The notes below the pieces were generated by a model. The model was not told the origin of the DNA and did not search any database. It worked only from the letters and a program-made list of their open reading frames with translations. From Microbacterium terricola (GTDB taxonomy: Bacteria; Actinomycetota; Actinomycetes; Actinomycetales; Microbacteriaceae): DNA of 64,000 nucleotides. The stretch covers positions 1,922,001 to 1,986,000 of the forward strand of contig NZ_AP027141.1 in NCBI RefSeq assembly GCF_027943945.1. Reading direction: 5' to 3'. Below are positions 1-9,239 of the stretch, piece by piece. Position 1 is the stretch's first letter. Each line of letters begins with the position of its first letter. Position numbers and translations under genes: made by a program.

Positions 1-306
1 GCGGAACGCGGCCCGGTCGTCGTGGTTGCCCATCACCCACAGCACGCGGGTGCCCAGGCGCGCGGCGAACGGCTCGACGAGGGCACGCAGCTGCAGATAG
101 GCCGCGGGCTCGCCGTAGTCGGCGAGATCGCCGGTGACCACCACGGCGTGCGGGCGCAGGCCGCTCGCCTCGATGGAGGCGAGCACGCGACCGAGACGCT
201 CGGCCGCGTCGATCTCGTCGTACAGCTTCGAGCCTGCCGCGCGCAGGTGCGTGTCGCTCAGATGCACCAGCACGCGCTCGGGCGCGGTGTACTCGGCGGA
301 GCGCAT
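1..306 (-). CDS. Metallophosphoesterase (CpdA/Icc-like), C-terminal part outside the window
   Basis: The gene runs off the left edge, so only about 102 N-terminal residues are visible. They carry a calcineurin-like metal-binding series: LSDTHLR at about residues 16-22, VTGDLADYG at about 57-65 and WVMGNHDDR near 91-99. These are the D-x-H, G-D-x-x-D and G-N-H-D blocks of binuclear metallophosphoesterases. Known relatives cleave cyclic nucleotides or other phosphodiesters; the substrate here cannot be told. The ATG at 306 is preceded by an AGGGGG ribosome-binding site, so this gene has a leader, unlike many others in the window. Family call is firm, substrate is not. Confidence 0.85.
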   Translation of the reverse strand, partial: MRSAEYTAPERVLVHLSDTHLRAAGSKLYDEIDAAERLGRVLASIEASGLRPHAVVVTGDLADYGEPAAYLQLRALVEPFAARLGTRVLWVMGNHDDRAAFR

Positions 307-423
307 GCGGTCCCCCTGCCTCGGGTGCCGAGATCGTGAGGTCACTCGACTTCCGCAGAATGTTACCGGCATGTTTCGTACAGCTGGGGACGCGCCGATG
401 ACCGGCGTGTGAACGCGAGGGCG

Positions 424-1329
424 TCAGTCGGCGAACGAGCCGTACACCGCGACGGTGTTCGCCGCGATCTGCGCGCAGAACGCGTCGAGGTCGACACCGA
501 GCTCCGCGGCCATGAACCGCACCGTGACGGGGATCAGGTACGGCGCGTTGGGACGGCCGCGGTAGGGCGTCGGGGTGAGGAACGGCGCGTCGGTCTCGAC
601 GAGGATCCGCTCCAGCGGCGTCACCGCGAGCGCGTCGCGGAGGGTCTGCGCGTTGCGGAATGTGACGTTGCCGGCGAACGACAGGTAGTAGCCGCGCTCC
701 GCGCTGAACCTGGCCATCGCCTCGTCGCCCGAGAAGCAGTGGAACACCGTGCGCTCCGGCGCGCCCACCCGCTCCAGGGTCTCGAGCACCGGCGCATGCG
801 CATCACGGTCGTGGATCTGCATCGCGATGCCGTGCTTCTTGGCGAGGGCGATGTGCGCCTCGAAGCTCTCGAACTGCGCGGGCATCCCGGTCTCGTCGGT
901 GCGGAAGACATCGAGCCCGGTCTCTCCGATCGCCCGCACGCGCGGCTGCGCGGCCAGCTCGTCGATGACGGCGATCGCCTCGTCGAGTCGCCCCGCCGCG
1001 GCGTACAACGGCGCCTCGTTCGGGTGGATCGCGACCGCCGCGAGCACCCGCGGGTGGGATGCCGCCGCCCAGGCGGACCACCGGCTCGACTCGATGTCGC
1101 CGCCCGCCTGCACGACCCCGATCACACCGACGGACTCGGCGCGCGCGAGCTGCTCGTCCAGGCTCAGTCCGTCCGCGGCGGAGTCCGACTCCGACGAGGG
1201 CCCGTCCTGGATCTCGAGGTGCGCGTGGTTGTCGTACACCGGCACGGCCAGCGGCTCGGGCGCGGGCGGATAGCTCACGTCGCGCGACCCCTTCTCGCGC
1301 TGCCGCACGTACTGGCTGGGGTCGGTCAC
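424..1329 (-). CDS. tatD: TatD family metal-dependent DNase/hydrolase
   Basis: A 301-residue protein of the TatD amidohydrolase family, the usual length. Family members are 3'-5' exonucleases or deoxyribonucleases acting in repair and quality control. Visible metal-site motifs are NHAHLE near the N-terminus, GETGLD mid-protein, HCFSGD, and ETDAPFLTP near the C-terminus. The start is taken as the GTG at 1329, which overlaps the metG stop in a GTGA; a later in-frame GTG at about residue 18 is possible. The gene lies immediately downstream of metG and is almost certainly co-transcribed and translationally coupled with it, an arrangement common in actinobacteria and firmicutes. Activity is inferred from family. 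Confidence 0.93.
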   Translation of the reverse strand: MTDPSQYVRQREKGSRDVSYPPAPEPLAVPVYDNHAHLEIQDGPSSESDSAADGLSLDEQLARAESVGVIGVVQAGGDIESSRWSAWAAASHPRVLAAVAIHPNEAPLYAAAGRLDEAIAVIDELAAQPRVRAIGETGLDVFRTDETGMPAQFESFEAHIALAKKHGIAMQIHDRDAHAPVLETLERVGAPERTVFHCFSGDEAMARFSAERGYYLSFAGNVTFRNAQTLRDALAVTPLERILVETDAPFLTPTPYRGRPNAPYLIPVTVRFMAAELGVDLDAFCAQIAANTVAVYGSFAD

Positions 1330-2900
1330 GCGCTCTCCACACGGGGGAACAGCGGCGCGAGCTGCTGCACCGTCGTCCCCGCCGGCAGGAGGCCCCATGC
1401 TCCGGCTTCGCGCAGCGGCTGGTCGACGAGCGCCCCGAGGGCTCCGTCGGCGCCGAGCGCGACCCACAGCTTGGCGGTCGCCGCCGGGATCACGGGCGAC
1501 AGCAGCACGGCCAGGGCGCGCAGCCCCTCCGCCGCCGTGTACAGGACGGTGCTCAGGCGCGCCCGGTTCTCCGCGTCCTTGGCCAGCGCCCACGGCTCGT
1601 TCTCGGTGATGTACCCGTTCAGCGCGTCGACGATGGTCCAGACCGCGGCGATCGCCTCGTCGATGCGGAAGCGCTCGATGGCGGCGTCCGCCGCCCTCGC
1701 GGCATCCGCCACCGTCTTCTGCACGGCCAGGTCGCCGTCCGTGTACTCGCCGGCCGCAGGCACGACGCCGTCGAAGTACCGCTCGATCATGGCGATCGTG
1801 CGCGAGGCGAGGTTGCCGAAGCCGTTCGCGAGCTCGGCCTGATAGCGCGCGGCGAGGTCCTCCCACGAGAAGGAGCCGTCCTGGCCGAACGCGATCGCCG
1901 ACAGGAAGTAGAACCGGTAGGCGTCCGACCCGAACACGTCGGTGATCTCGGTCGGCGCGATGCCGGTGAGCTTCGACTTCGACATCTTCTCGCCGCCGAC
2001 GAGCAGCCAGCCGTGCGCGAACACGCCGCGGGGCACCTCGAGCCCGGCCGCCATGAGCATGGCCGGCCAGATGACGGCGTGGAAGCGGAGGATGTCCTTG
2101 CCCACCACGTGGTACGCCGGCCAGCGGCGGTCGAACTGCTCCGCATCGTTGCCGTAGCCGACGGCGGTGGCGTAATTCAGCAGCGCGTCGACCCACACGT
2201 AGATGACGTGGCGCTCGTCCCACGGCACCTGGATGCCCCAGTCGAACGCCGAGCGCGAGATGGAGAGGTCCTTGAGCCCGTTCTTGACGAACGAGACGAC
2301 CTCGTTGCGCGCGGACTCCGGACGGATGAAGTCCGGCTGCGTCCGGTAGAGCTCGAGCAGCTTGTCCTGGAACTCGCTGAGCTTGAAGAAGTAGTTCTTC
2401 TCCTGGAGCAGCTCGAGCGGCTTGGAGTGGATGGCGCAGACCTTCAGGCCCTCGAAGGCGCCGGTGCCGTCGACGATCTCGGACTCCGGCTTGAACTCCT
2501 CGCAGCCCACGCAGTACAGCGCCTCGTACTCACCTGCGTAGATGTAGCCGCGGTCGTAGATGGCCTGCACGAACTGCTGCACGCGCTCCTCATGACGCTG
2601 CTGCGTCGTGCGGATGAAGTCGTCGTTGGCGACGTCGAGGGTCGTCAGCAGCGGGAACCACGACTCGGTGACGAGCTTGTCGACCCACTCCTGCGGCGTC
2701 ACGCCGTTGGCGGCGGCCGCGCGGAGCATCTTCTGGCCGTGTTCGTCGGTGCCGGTCAGCATCCATGTGTCGTCGCCGGCCTGGCGGTGCCACCGCGCGA
2801 GCGTGTCGACGGCCACCGTCGTGTACCCGTGCCCGATGTGGGGCACATCGCTCGGGTAGTAGATCGGGGTCGTGATGTAGAAGGAGCCGCCTGATGTCAC
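1326..2900 (-). CDS. metG: Methionyl-tRNA synthetase
   Basis: A 524-residue class I aminoacyl-tRNA synthetase that charges tRNA-Met with methionine in the cytoplasm. The HIGH signature is at residues 21-24 (PHIGHGY) and the KMSKS loop near residue 303 (EKMSKSKLTG). A CVGC motif around residue 127, followed by a C and an H, lies in the connective-peptide zinc-knuckle region. The length fits the short MetG type without the C-terminal dimerisation domain. Start is the GTG at 2900, chosen because a TAGACT -10 element ends 6 nt upstream, as in other leaderless genes here. It overlaps tatD by 4 bp (GTGA). Confidence 0.97.
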   Translation of the reverse strand: MTSGGSFYITTPIYYPSDVPHIGHGYTTVAVDTLARWHRQAGDDTWMLTGTDEHGQKMLRAAAANGVTPQEWVDKLVTESWFPLLTTLDVANDDFIRTTQQRHEERVQQFVQAIYDRGYIYAGEYEALYCVGCEEFKPESEIVDGTGAFEGLKVCAIHSKPLELLQEKNYFFKLSEFQDKLLELYRTQPDFIRPESARNEVVSFVKNGLKDLSISRSAFDWGIQVPWDERHVIYVWVDALLNYATAVGYGNDAEQFDRRWPAYHVVGKDILRFHAVIWPAMLMAAGLEVPRGVFAHGWLLVGGEKMSKSKLTGIAPTEITDVFGSDAYRFYFLSAIAFGQDGSFSWEDLAARYQAELANGFGNLASRTIAMIERYFDGVVPAAGEYTDGDLAVQKTVADAARAADAAIERFRIDEAIAAVWTIVDALNGYITENEPWALAKDAENRARLSTVLYTAAEGLRALAVLLSPVIPAATAKLWVALGADGALGALVDQPLREAGAWGLLPAGTTVQQLAPLFPRVESA

Positions 2901-2906
2901 CAGTGA

Positions 2907-2912
2907 AGTCTA
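2907..2912 (-). promoter_or_regulatory. -10 element of metG (leaderless)
   Basis: TAGACT on the minus strand ends 6 nt before the metG GTG. A transcript from here would begin at or next to the start codon; no Shine-Dalgarno sequence is present. Confidence 0.6.
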
Positions 2913-2949
2913 GTTCCGGCTGGTGCCGCCGCTTCCCGTGTGACGGGGC

Positions 2950-3963
2950 CTACGCGCTCTCGCGCGCGACGAGCGTCGTCGGCAGCACGACGGCCTCGCG
3001 CGGGCGCCCGGCGATGACGTCGAGGATCATCTCGACCATCGAGCTGCTGATCTGCGCCCACGGCTGGCGCATCGTCGTGAGGGGCGGGTCGTGGGTGGCG
3101 GCGAGGCCGGAATCGTCGAAGCCCGCGACGGCGAGGTCGTCGGGGACGCGGCGCCCCATCCGGCGGGCCGCGGCGATCGCGCCGACGGCCATGACGTCGG
3201 ATGCGGCGAACACGGCGTCGATGTCGGGCGCGCGCTCGAGGAGCTTCGTCATGGCGGCGGCGCCCGCCTCGGCGTCGTAGCTGTCCTGCTCGACGAGGTC
3301 GGGGTCGAACCGGTCGCCCATCACCTCCTGGAAGCCCTCGAGGCGGTGCCGTCCGCCGGGGGTGTCGTTGGGGCCCGTGATGATCGCGATCTTCCGGTAG
3401 CCGCGGTCGATCAGGTACCGGGTCATGACGCGCGCCGACTCCTCCTCGTCGACCGAGACCGTCGGCACGTGGGCGCGGTCGCCCAGCGGCACGCCGCTGC
3501 AGACAGTGGGGACGCCGGCGGCGATGAGGGAGGCGAGCAGCGGGTCCGACTCGTGCGAGGAGATCAGCAGCACGCCGTCGACGTGGCCCGCCCGCACGTA
3601 GTGCTCGACATTGGCCCGCTCTGCGGCGGTGTCGGCGATGAGCAGGACGAGGGTCATCGAGCGCTGCGCGAGCGCCTCGGTCGCCCCGCGCAGCAGCAGC
3701 GCGAAGGTCGGGTCGGAGAACAGCAGGTGCTGCGACTCGGTGAGCAGGAACGCCACAGAGTCGGCGCGGCCCGTCGCGAGGCTGCGCGCCGCGTGGTTCG
3801 CGGTGTAGCCGGTGCGGCGGATGGCCTCTTCGACGGCCTCGCGCGCGTCGGGCGAGACCCAGTGCCCGCCGTTGATCACCCGCGACACCGTGCCGCGCGA
3901 CACACCGGCGGCAGCCGCCACATCGCGGATCGTCGGGCGCCTTCGCTCGTCAGTCTCGGTCAC
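2950..3963 (-). CDS. LacI family repressor of the beta-galactosidase/oligosaccharide operon
   Basis: A 337-residue LacI/GalR regulator. The N-terminal helix-turn-helix (TIRDVAAAAGVSRGTVSRVI, about residues 11-30) is followed by the hinge and a periplasmic-binding-protein-like effector domain. It faces away from the GH42 beta-galactosidase gene. The 167-bp gap between them holds two copies of a CTGTGACCGGTCACAG-type palindrome, one next to this gene's own -10 box, so it probably represses the operon and itself and is released by a galactoside-type sugar. The effector is inferred only from the neighbours. Start is the GTG at 3963, 6 nt after a TAGAGT -10 element. Confidence 0.93.
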   Translation of the reverse strand: MTETDERRRPTIRDVAAAAGVSRGTVSRVINGGHWVSPDAREAVEEAIRRTGYTANHAARSLATGRADSVAFLLTESQHLLFSDPTFALLLRGATEALAQRSMTLVLLIADTAAERANVEHYVRAGHVDGVLLISSHESDPLLASLIAAGVPTVCSGVPLGDRAHVPTVSVDEEESARVMTRYLIDRGYRKIAIITGPNDTPGGRHRLEGFQEVMGDRFDPDLVEQDSYDAEAGAAAMTKLLERAPDIDAVFAASDVMAVGAIAAARRMGRRVPDDLAVAGFDDSGLAATHDPPLTTMRQPWAQISSSMVEMILDVIAGRPREAVVLPTTLVARESA

Positions 3964-3969
3964 GCCGCG

Positions 3970-3975
3970 ACTCTA
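3970..3975 (-). promoter_or_regulatory. -10 element of the LacI gene (leaderless)
   Basis: TAGAGT on the minus strand is 6 nt from the GTG at 3963. The operator at 3978-3993 lies immediately upstream, where a bound repressor would block polymerase. Confidence 0.6.
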
Positions 3976-3977
3976 TC

Positions 3978-3993
3978 GTGGGACCGGTCACAG
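3978..3993. promoter_or_regulatory. LacI operator O2 (autoregulatory copy)
   Basis: GTGGGACCGGTCACAG matches 14 of 16 positions of the perfect palindrome at 4047-4062. The centres of the two sites are 69 bp apart, which would allow looping by a tetramer or two dimers. Confidence 0.65.
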
Positions 3994-4018
3994 TTGAATA
4001 ACGAACCCCTGCAGCGAC

Positions 4019-4047
4019 TTGATCGGACCGAGGCCGCCGAGTAAGAC
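4019..4047 (+). promoter_or_regulatory. Candidate promoter of the GH42-MalEFG operon
   Basis: TTGATC (4019-4024), a 17-bp spacer and TAAGAC (4042-4047) form a plausible sigma-70 promoter. The -10 box abuts operator O1, so LacI binding there would occlude it. The leader to the ATG would be about 80 nt. The -10 match is weak. Confidence 0.4.
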
Positions 4048-4062
4048 TGTGACCGGTCACAG
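4047..4062. promoter_or_regulatory. LacI operator O1, perfect 16-bp palindrome
   Basis: CTGTGACCGGTCACAG is a perfect 16-bp dyad with the central CG typical of LacI-family operators, placed between the divergent LacI and beta-galactosidase genes. Confidence 0.8.
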
Positions 4063-4130
4063 GTTTGTCCCAGACCCGCCCCGACCGCCGTTGCGCACCC
4101 GCGCCGTCACAGATCCGAAGGAGGGTCTCC

Positions 4131-6164
4131 ATGACCTCGTCGCCCGCCTGGCCCGATCTGCGGGGAATCGCCTATGGCGGTGACTACACCCCGGAGCAGT
4201 GGCCGCGAGAGACGTGGATCGAGGACGTCGCCCTGATGAAGCAGGCGGGGGTCAACCTCGTCAGCGTGGGCATCTTCGCGTGGGCCCTCATCGAGACCGA
4301 CGAGGGCGAGTTCGACTTCGCGTGGCTCGACGAGCTGCTCGACCTGCTGCACGAGAACGGCATCCGCGCCGACCTCGGCACCCCGACGGCATCCCCGCCC
4401 GCGTGGTTCTTCGCCGCGCACCCGGACGCCAGGGTGCTCACCCGCGACGGCACCGTGATGGGCTTCGGCGCCCGCGGCATGGCATCGCACTCGTCGCCTG
4501 CGTACCGCGACGCGGTCGTCCGCATCGCCTCCGCGCTCGCCGAGCGCTACGGCGACCACCCCGCCGTGGTGCTGTGGCACATCCACAACGAGTACGGCGT
4601 GCCCGTCGGCGAGGACTACTCGGAGCAGTCGGTCCGCGCGTTCCGCGGCTGGCTGCAGGACCGCTACGGCACCCTGGACGCCCTGAACACCGCGTGGGGA
4701 ACCACCTTCTGGGGTCAGCGCTACGGCGACTGGGAGCACATCGGCGCTCCCGCCGCGGCACCCTCCGTGGTCAACCCCGCGCAGCGCCTCGACTTCGCGC
4801 GCTTCACGGACCACCAGCTGCGCGAGTGCTTCATCCTCGAGCGCGACGCGATCCGCGCGCACGCCGCGCAGCCGATCACGACGAACTTCATGGCGAACCA
4901 GAGCTGGACGACCGACATGTGGGCATGGGCCCGCGAGCTCGACATCGTCTCGGACGACCACTACCTGTGGGCCGCAGACGAGGAGGGCGAGATCGGCCTG
5001 GCCATCGCGGCCGACCTCTCCCGCTCGGTCGGCGGCGGCAAGCCGTGGATCCTGATGGAGCACTCCACCTCCGCCGTGAACTGGCAGCCGCGCAACGTCG
5101 CCAAGCGACCGGGTGAGATGGCGCGCAACTCGCTGTCGCACCTCGCCCGCGGCGCCGACGCCATCCTCTTCTTCCAGTGGCGCGCCTCCCGCTCGGGTGC
5201 GGAGAAGTTCCACTCCGCGATGATCCCCCACGCCGGCACGGAGTCCCGCGTGTTCCGCGAGGTCGTCGACCTCGGCGCGAAGCTCGGCAGGCTCGACGAG
5301 GTCCGCGGATCGCGCGTCGTCGCCGACGTCGCGGTGCTGTGGGACTTCGAGTCGTTCTGGGCGCAGGACCTGGAGTGGCGGCCCTCGGAGGACATCACCC
5401 ACCAGACCCAGGTGCGCGCGTACTACGAGCAGCTCTGGCGCGACGGGATCACCGTCGACTTCGCCCTGCCCGGCCAGGACCTGTCCGGCTACCGCCTGGT
5501 GGTCGCGCCCGCGCAGTACCTGCTGTCCGCGGCCGACGCCGCGAACCTCACCGCGTACGTCGAAGCCGGCGGCACCCTGGTCGTCTCGTTCTTCTCCGGG
5601 ATCGTGGACGAGAACGACGCCGTCCACCCCGGCGGCTTCGGAGCCCCCCTCAAGGACGCACTCGGCGTCCGAGTCGAGGAGTTCCTCCCGCTGCGCGAGG
5701 GCGACGCCACGACGATCGCCTGGAGCGGCGGCGAGCCTGGCACGCTCGGCGCGACCGCCTGGCAGGAGGACCTCGTCGTCGAGGGCGCGGAGGTCGTCGC
5801 GACGTACATCGACGGCCCCGGCGCCGGCCGGCCCGCCATCACCCGCCACAGCCACGGCGCGGGCACCGGCTGGTACGTGAGCACGAAGCTCGATCGCGCG
5901 GGGCTCACCGCGCTGATGGGCGCCGTGTACGCGGATGCCGACGTCGCCCCGAGCGGCTATCCCGAGGGATTCGAACTGGTCACCCGGCGCGGCGCTGACG
6001 CCGACTACCTGGTGGCGATCAACCATCGCAGCGAGACCGTATCGTTGCGGGCCGCCGGCACCGAGCTGCTGACGGGAACACAGATCGCGGGCATGCTGGA
6101 CGTGGCGGGTGGCGAAGTAGCCGTCCTCCGTACTCCACGAGTCCTCGAGGGGGGTGGTCTCTGA
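4131..6164 (+). CDS. GH42 beta-galactosidase
   Basis: A 677-residue intracellular glycoside hydrolase of family 42, which removes terminal beta-D-galactose from short galacto-oligosaccharides. The N-terminal TIM barrel begins with GGDYTPEQW. The acid/base glutamate is E154 in HIHNEYG and the nucleophile is E310 in LMEHST. The trimerisation and C-terminal beta domains follow, which is full length for the family. No signal peptide is present, so the substrate must be imported, which fits the MalEFG-type importer immediately downstream. The ATG at 4131 is chosen over upstream in-frame starts because of the strong GAAGGAGG ribosome-binding site. Expression is probably repressed by the adjacent LacI. 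Confidence 0.95.
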   Translation: MTSSPAWPDLRGIAYGGDYTPEQWPRETWIEDVALMKQAGVNLVSVGIFAWALIETDEGEFDFAWLDELLDLLHENGIRADLGTPTASPPAWFFAAHPDARVLTRDGTVMGFGARGMASHSSPAYRDAVVRIASALAERYGDHPAVVLWHIHNEYGVPVGEDYSEQSVRAFRGWLQDRYGTLDALNTAWGTTFWGQRYGDWEHIGAPAAAPSVVNPAQRLDFARFTDHQLRECFILERDAIRAHAAQPITTNFMANQSWTTDMWAWARELDIVSDDHYLWAADEEGEIGLAIAADLSRSVGGGKPWILMEHSTSAVNWQPRNVAKRPGEMARNSLSHLARGADAILFFQWRASRSGAEKFHSAMIPHAGTESRVFREVVDLGAKLGRLDEVRGSRVVADVAVLWDFESFWAQDLEWRPSEDITHQTQVRAYYEQLWRDGITVDFALPGQDLSGYRLVVAPAQYLLSAADAANLTAYVEAGGTLVVSFFSGIVDENDAVHPGGFGAPLKDALGVRVEEFLPLREGDATTIAWSGGEPGTLGATAWQEDLVVEGAEVVATYIDGPGAGRPAITRHSHGAGTGWYVSTKLDRAGLTALMGAVYADADVAPSGYPEGFELVTRRGADADYLVAINHRSETVSLRAAGTELLTGTQIAGMLDVAGGEVAVLRTPRVLEGGGL

Positions 6165-6313
6165 CCGTCCCCACCACCGCAGCCTCGGCTGCACCACAGC
6201 ACTAAGGAACACGACGTCGTGGCCGCCGGTCACGACACCCGCCAAGAAAAGGTCGTGACGGCGCGATCTCCCACGGGGAGCGCTGGACCGACCGCACCAC
6301 GGAAGGAAAATCC

Positions 6314-7552
6314 ATGCGCAAGATGGGAATCGGCGCCGTCGCACTCGCCTCGGCCATCCTCCTCGCCGGCTGCAGCAGCAGCCCCAGCGCGACCCCGTCC
6401 GAGACGGAGGACGCCGCGATCGACGCCTCGGGCGTCACGCTGACGATCTGGACCGACGAGAACCGCAAGCCCGCCATCGAGGCCGCCGCGGCCGCGTTCG
6501 AAGAGGAGACGGGCGGCAAGATCGAGCTCGTCCAGAAGAACTTCGAAGACATCCGCAACGACTTCATCAACCAGGTCCCGACCGGTGAGGGCCCCGACCT
6601 CACGATCGGTGCGCACGACTGGCTCGGCGCGCTCGTCGCCGCCGGTGTCGTGGACACCATCGACCTGGGCGACAAGGCCGACTCGTTCGAGGACGTCGCG
6701 CTGTCGGCGATGACCTACGACGGTCAGCTCTACGCGCTGCCGTACTCGCTCGAGACGATCGCGCTCATCCAGAACACCGACCTCGTCGGCGAGGACGCCC
6801 CCGCCACGTGGGACGACATGATCGCCGCGGGCGAGGAGTCCGGCGCCGAGCGGCCGTTCGTGATCAACACGGGCGGGCAGACCGGTGACGCGTACACGAT
6901 GTACGGGTTCCAGACCTCCTTCGGCGCCCCCGTGTTCGTCCAGGACGACACCGGCTCCTACACGAGCGAGGTCGGCATGGGCGGCGACGCCGGCACCGCC
7001 TTCGCCGAGTGGCTCGGCGCGGAGGGCGAGAAGGGCACCAAGCACATCTCGACCACGATCGACTACGACACCAACAACGAGCTGTTCGCGTCCGGCAAGG
7101 CCGCGTACACCGTCCAGGGCCCGTGGGCGATCGAGACCCTCACCGCTCAGGGCGCCAAGATCAAGGTGAACCCGATCCCCTCGGCCGGCGGCGAGACCGC
7201 TGCTCCGTTCGTGGGCGTGCAGGGCTTCTACCTGAGCTCGCAGAGCGAGAACGCGCTGGTCGCACAGGAGTTCCTCGTGAACTACCTCGCCACCGACGAC
7301 GCGCAGAAGGCGCTCTACGAGGCCGACCCGCGCATCCCCGCGTGGAGCAGCCTGGCCGAGGAGGTCTCCTCCGACCCGGTCATCGCCGGCTTCCTCGCGT
7401 CGTCGCAGAACGGCGTCCCGATGCCGTCGATCCCCGAGATGGGCTCGGTCTGGGACCTCTGGAACGCCGCTCAGGTGCAGATCATCAAGGGCGCTGACCC
7501 GGCGTCGACGTGGGACAAGATGGTCGCCGACCTCGAGGCCGCGATCGGCTGA
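6314..7552 (+). CDS. Oligosaccharide ABC transporter substrate-binding lipoprotein (MalE-like)
   Basis: A 412-residue extracellular solute-binding protein of the maltose/oligosaccharide family. A lipoprotein signal peptide ends in LLAGC with lipidated Cys20, so it is tethered to the outer face of the membrane. The mature part begins VTLTIWTDENRKPAIEAAAA, typical of this fold. It is the second gene of the GH42 operon and delivers substrate to the two permeases downstream. Galacto-oligosaccharide or galactan fragments are the likely ligands, judged only from the GH42 neighbour. Start is the ATG at 6314, behind GGAAGGAAAA. The 149-bp gap before it has a CACGACGTCGTG dyad at 6210-6221 but no clear promoter. 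Confidence 0.93.
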   Translation: MRKMGIGAVALASAILLAGCSSSPSATPSETEDAAIDASGVTLTIWTDENRKPAIEAAAAAFEEETGGKIELVQKNFEDIRNDFINQVPTGEGPDLTIGAHDWLGALVAAGVVDTIDLGDKADSFEDVALSAMTYDGQLYALPYSLETIALIQNTDLVGEDAPATWDDMIAAGEESGAERPFVINTGGQTGDAYTMYGFQTSFGAPVFVQDDTGSYTSEVGMGGDAGTAFAEWLGAEGEKGTKHISTTIDYDTNNELFASGKAAYTVQGPWAIETLTAQGAKIKVNPIPSAGGETAAPFVGVQGFYLSSQSENALVAQEFLVNYLATDDAQKALYEADPRIPAWSSLAEEVSSDPVIAGFLASSQNGVPMPSIPEMGSVWDLWNAAQVQIIKGADPASTWDKMVADLEAAIG

Positions 7553-7557
7553 TCCCC

Positions 7558-7592
7558 TGTCCGGGGCGGGAGCACCGCTCCCGCCCCGGACA
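7558..7592 (+). promoter_or_regulatory. Intercistronic hairpin after the binding-protein gene
   Basis: A perfect 16-bp GC-rich stem with a 3-nt loop begins 6 nt after the malE-like stop. It has no T tract. Such hairpins act as 3'-end protectors or partial terminators that raise binding protein over permease. A similar hairpin follows the binding-protein gene of the second sugar importer (30638-30675). Confidence 0.7.
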
Positions 7593-7623
7593 CCGCATGA
7601 CACCCGTCGAGTAGGAGAAGCAC

Positions 7624-9237
7624 ATGTCGGTTCCGCAGGGGACGGCCACAGAGCCCGCGACGGCGCCATCGGCGCCCCCACGCGAGTCGCACGCCCGCGC
7701 ATGGAAAGGCCTCGGTTGGGGCTTCCTCGTGAAGCTCGTCATCCTGGCGGTGATCAACGCCTTCGGCGTCCTGACGATCATCGCTGCCGCTCAGGTCGGG
7801 TCCTGGATCGTTCTCGTCGGTTCGATCGTCATCCTGCTCGTCGCCGACGTGGTCTACTTCACCAAGCGCTCGATCCCCCTCAAGTACCTGCTGCCCGGAC
7901 TGATCTTCCTGTTCGTCTTCCAGGTCTTCATCTTCGGCTACACGGCGTTCATCGCCTTCACCAATTACGGCACCGGGCACGTCGGCACCCAGGAGCAGGC
8001 CGTCGAGGCCGCCCTCATCCAGGGCGAGCGGCGCGTCGAAGGCTCCCCCACCTACCCGCTCGCCGTCGTGGAGCGGGCCGGCGTCCTCGGCTTCGCGATC
8101 ACCGACGCCGGTGAGGTCAAGGTCGGCAGCGCCGAGCAGCCCCTCGAGGTCGTGGCGCAGACCGGCGACACCGGCGCCCCGGCCGACGTGCCGGGGTGGC
8201 AGATCGTCCCGCGCAACGACCTCATCAGCGACAAGGCGATGCAGCAGGAAGTGCAGGAGCTGCGCGTGCCGGTGTCGGACGACCCGAACGAGGGCTCCAT
8301 CCGCACCCGCGACGGCAGCACCGGCGCGATCTACACGTCCACGCTGGTCTGGGACGAGCAGGCGCAGACGATCACCGACACGGTCAACGGCACGGTCTAC
8401 AGCGCCGACGACCACGGCAACTTCGTCGCGGAGGACGGCACCAAGCTCCCCACGGGCTGGGCGGTGACGGTCGGCTGGGAGAACTTCACGCGACTGTTCA
8501 CCGATCCCGCGCTCTTCGAAGCGCTCTCGGTGGTGGCCGTGTGGACGGTGGTGTTCGCCGTCCTGTCGGTCGCGATCCCGTTCGCGATGGGCCTCATCCT
8601 CGCGATCATTTACAACGACCCCCGGGTGCGCGGACGCAAGTTCCTCCGCACGCTCTTCATCCTCCCGTACGCGTTCCCCGCCTTCATGTCGGCGCTGCTG
8701 TTCCGGGGCATGTTCAACTCCGAGTTCGGCGTCATCAACGAGCTCTTCTTCTTCGGCGCGAACATCGACTGGCTGGGCGACCCCTGGCTGGCGCGGGGCG
8801 CGGTGCTGTTCGTCAACATCTGGCTGACCTACCCGTACTACTTCCTGGTGTGCACCGGCGCGATCCAGGCGCTGCCCGCCGACGCCCTGGAGGCCGCGTC
8901 GATCGACGGCGCGAGCCGCTCACGCCAGCTGCGGTCGATCATCCTGCCGCTGGTGCTCGTTGCGACCGCGCCCCTGCTGATCTCGTCGTTCGCCTTCAGC
9001 TTCAACAACTTCACGGTCATCTACATGTTCAACAACGGCGGTCCGGCCATACCGGGCGCGCCGTATGCGCTCGGAGCCACGGACATCCTCATATCCGCGA
9101 TCTGGGACATCTCCGGCGTCTCCGGGGGTGCCGCCGACTACGGCCTCGCCAGTGCGCTCTCGATCATCGTGTTCATCGTGGTCGGCGTGATCGCCGCGAT
9201 CGCGTTCCGACAGACCCGCAAGCTCGAGGAGTTCTAG
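7624..9237 (+). CDS. MalF-type ABC permease with large extracytoplasmic domain
   Basis: A 537-residue inner-membrane permease. Three N-terminal membrane segments (about residues 30-100) precede an extracytoplasmic domain of about 180 residues, comparable to the P2 loop of E. coli MalF. The core transmembrane domain follows. The EAA coupling loop is visible as EAASIDGASRSRQLRSIILP near residue 420, where the ATPase docks. Its length and P2 loop make it closer to true MalF than to the short 300-residue sugar permeases common in actinobacteria. It is paired with the MalG-type gene 2 bp downstream. No ATPase gene is in the operon. Confidence 0.93.
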   Translation: MSVPQGTATEPATAPSAPPRESHARAWKGLGWGFLVKLVILAVINAFGVLTIIAAAQVGSWIVLVGSIVILLVADVVYFTKRSIPLKYLLPGLIFLFVFQVFIFGYTAFIAFTNYGTGHVGTQEQAVEAALIQGERRVEGSPTYPLAVVERAGVLGFAITDAGEVKVGSAEQPLEVVAQTGDTGAPADVPGWQIVPRNDLISDKAMQQEVQELRVPVSDDPNEGSIRTRDGSTGAIYTSTLVWDEQAQTITDTVNGTVYSADDHGNFVAEDGTKLPTGWAVTVGWENFTRLFTDPALFEALSVVAVWTVVFAVLSVAIPFAMGLILAIIYNDPRVRGRKFLRTLFILPYAFPAFMSALLFRGMFNSEFGVINELFFFGANIDWLGDPWLARGAVLFVNIWLTYPYYFLVCTGAIQALPADALEAASIDGASRSRQLRSIILPLVLVATAPLLISSFAFSFNNFTVIYMFNNGGPAIPGAPYALGATDILISAIWDISGVSGGAADYGLASALSIIVFIVVGVIAAIAFRQTRKLEEF

Positions 9238-9239
9238 AG

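Noticed and set aside
4107..6344. Open frame of 745 codons opposite the GH42 gene
   Set aside because: The GH42 gene has catalytic motifs and a strong ribosome-binding site; the opposite frame has neither.
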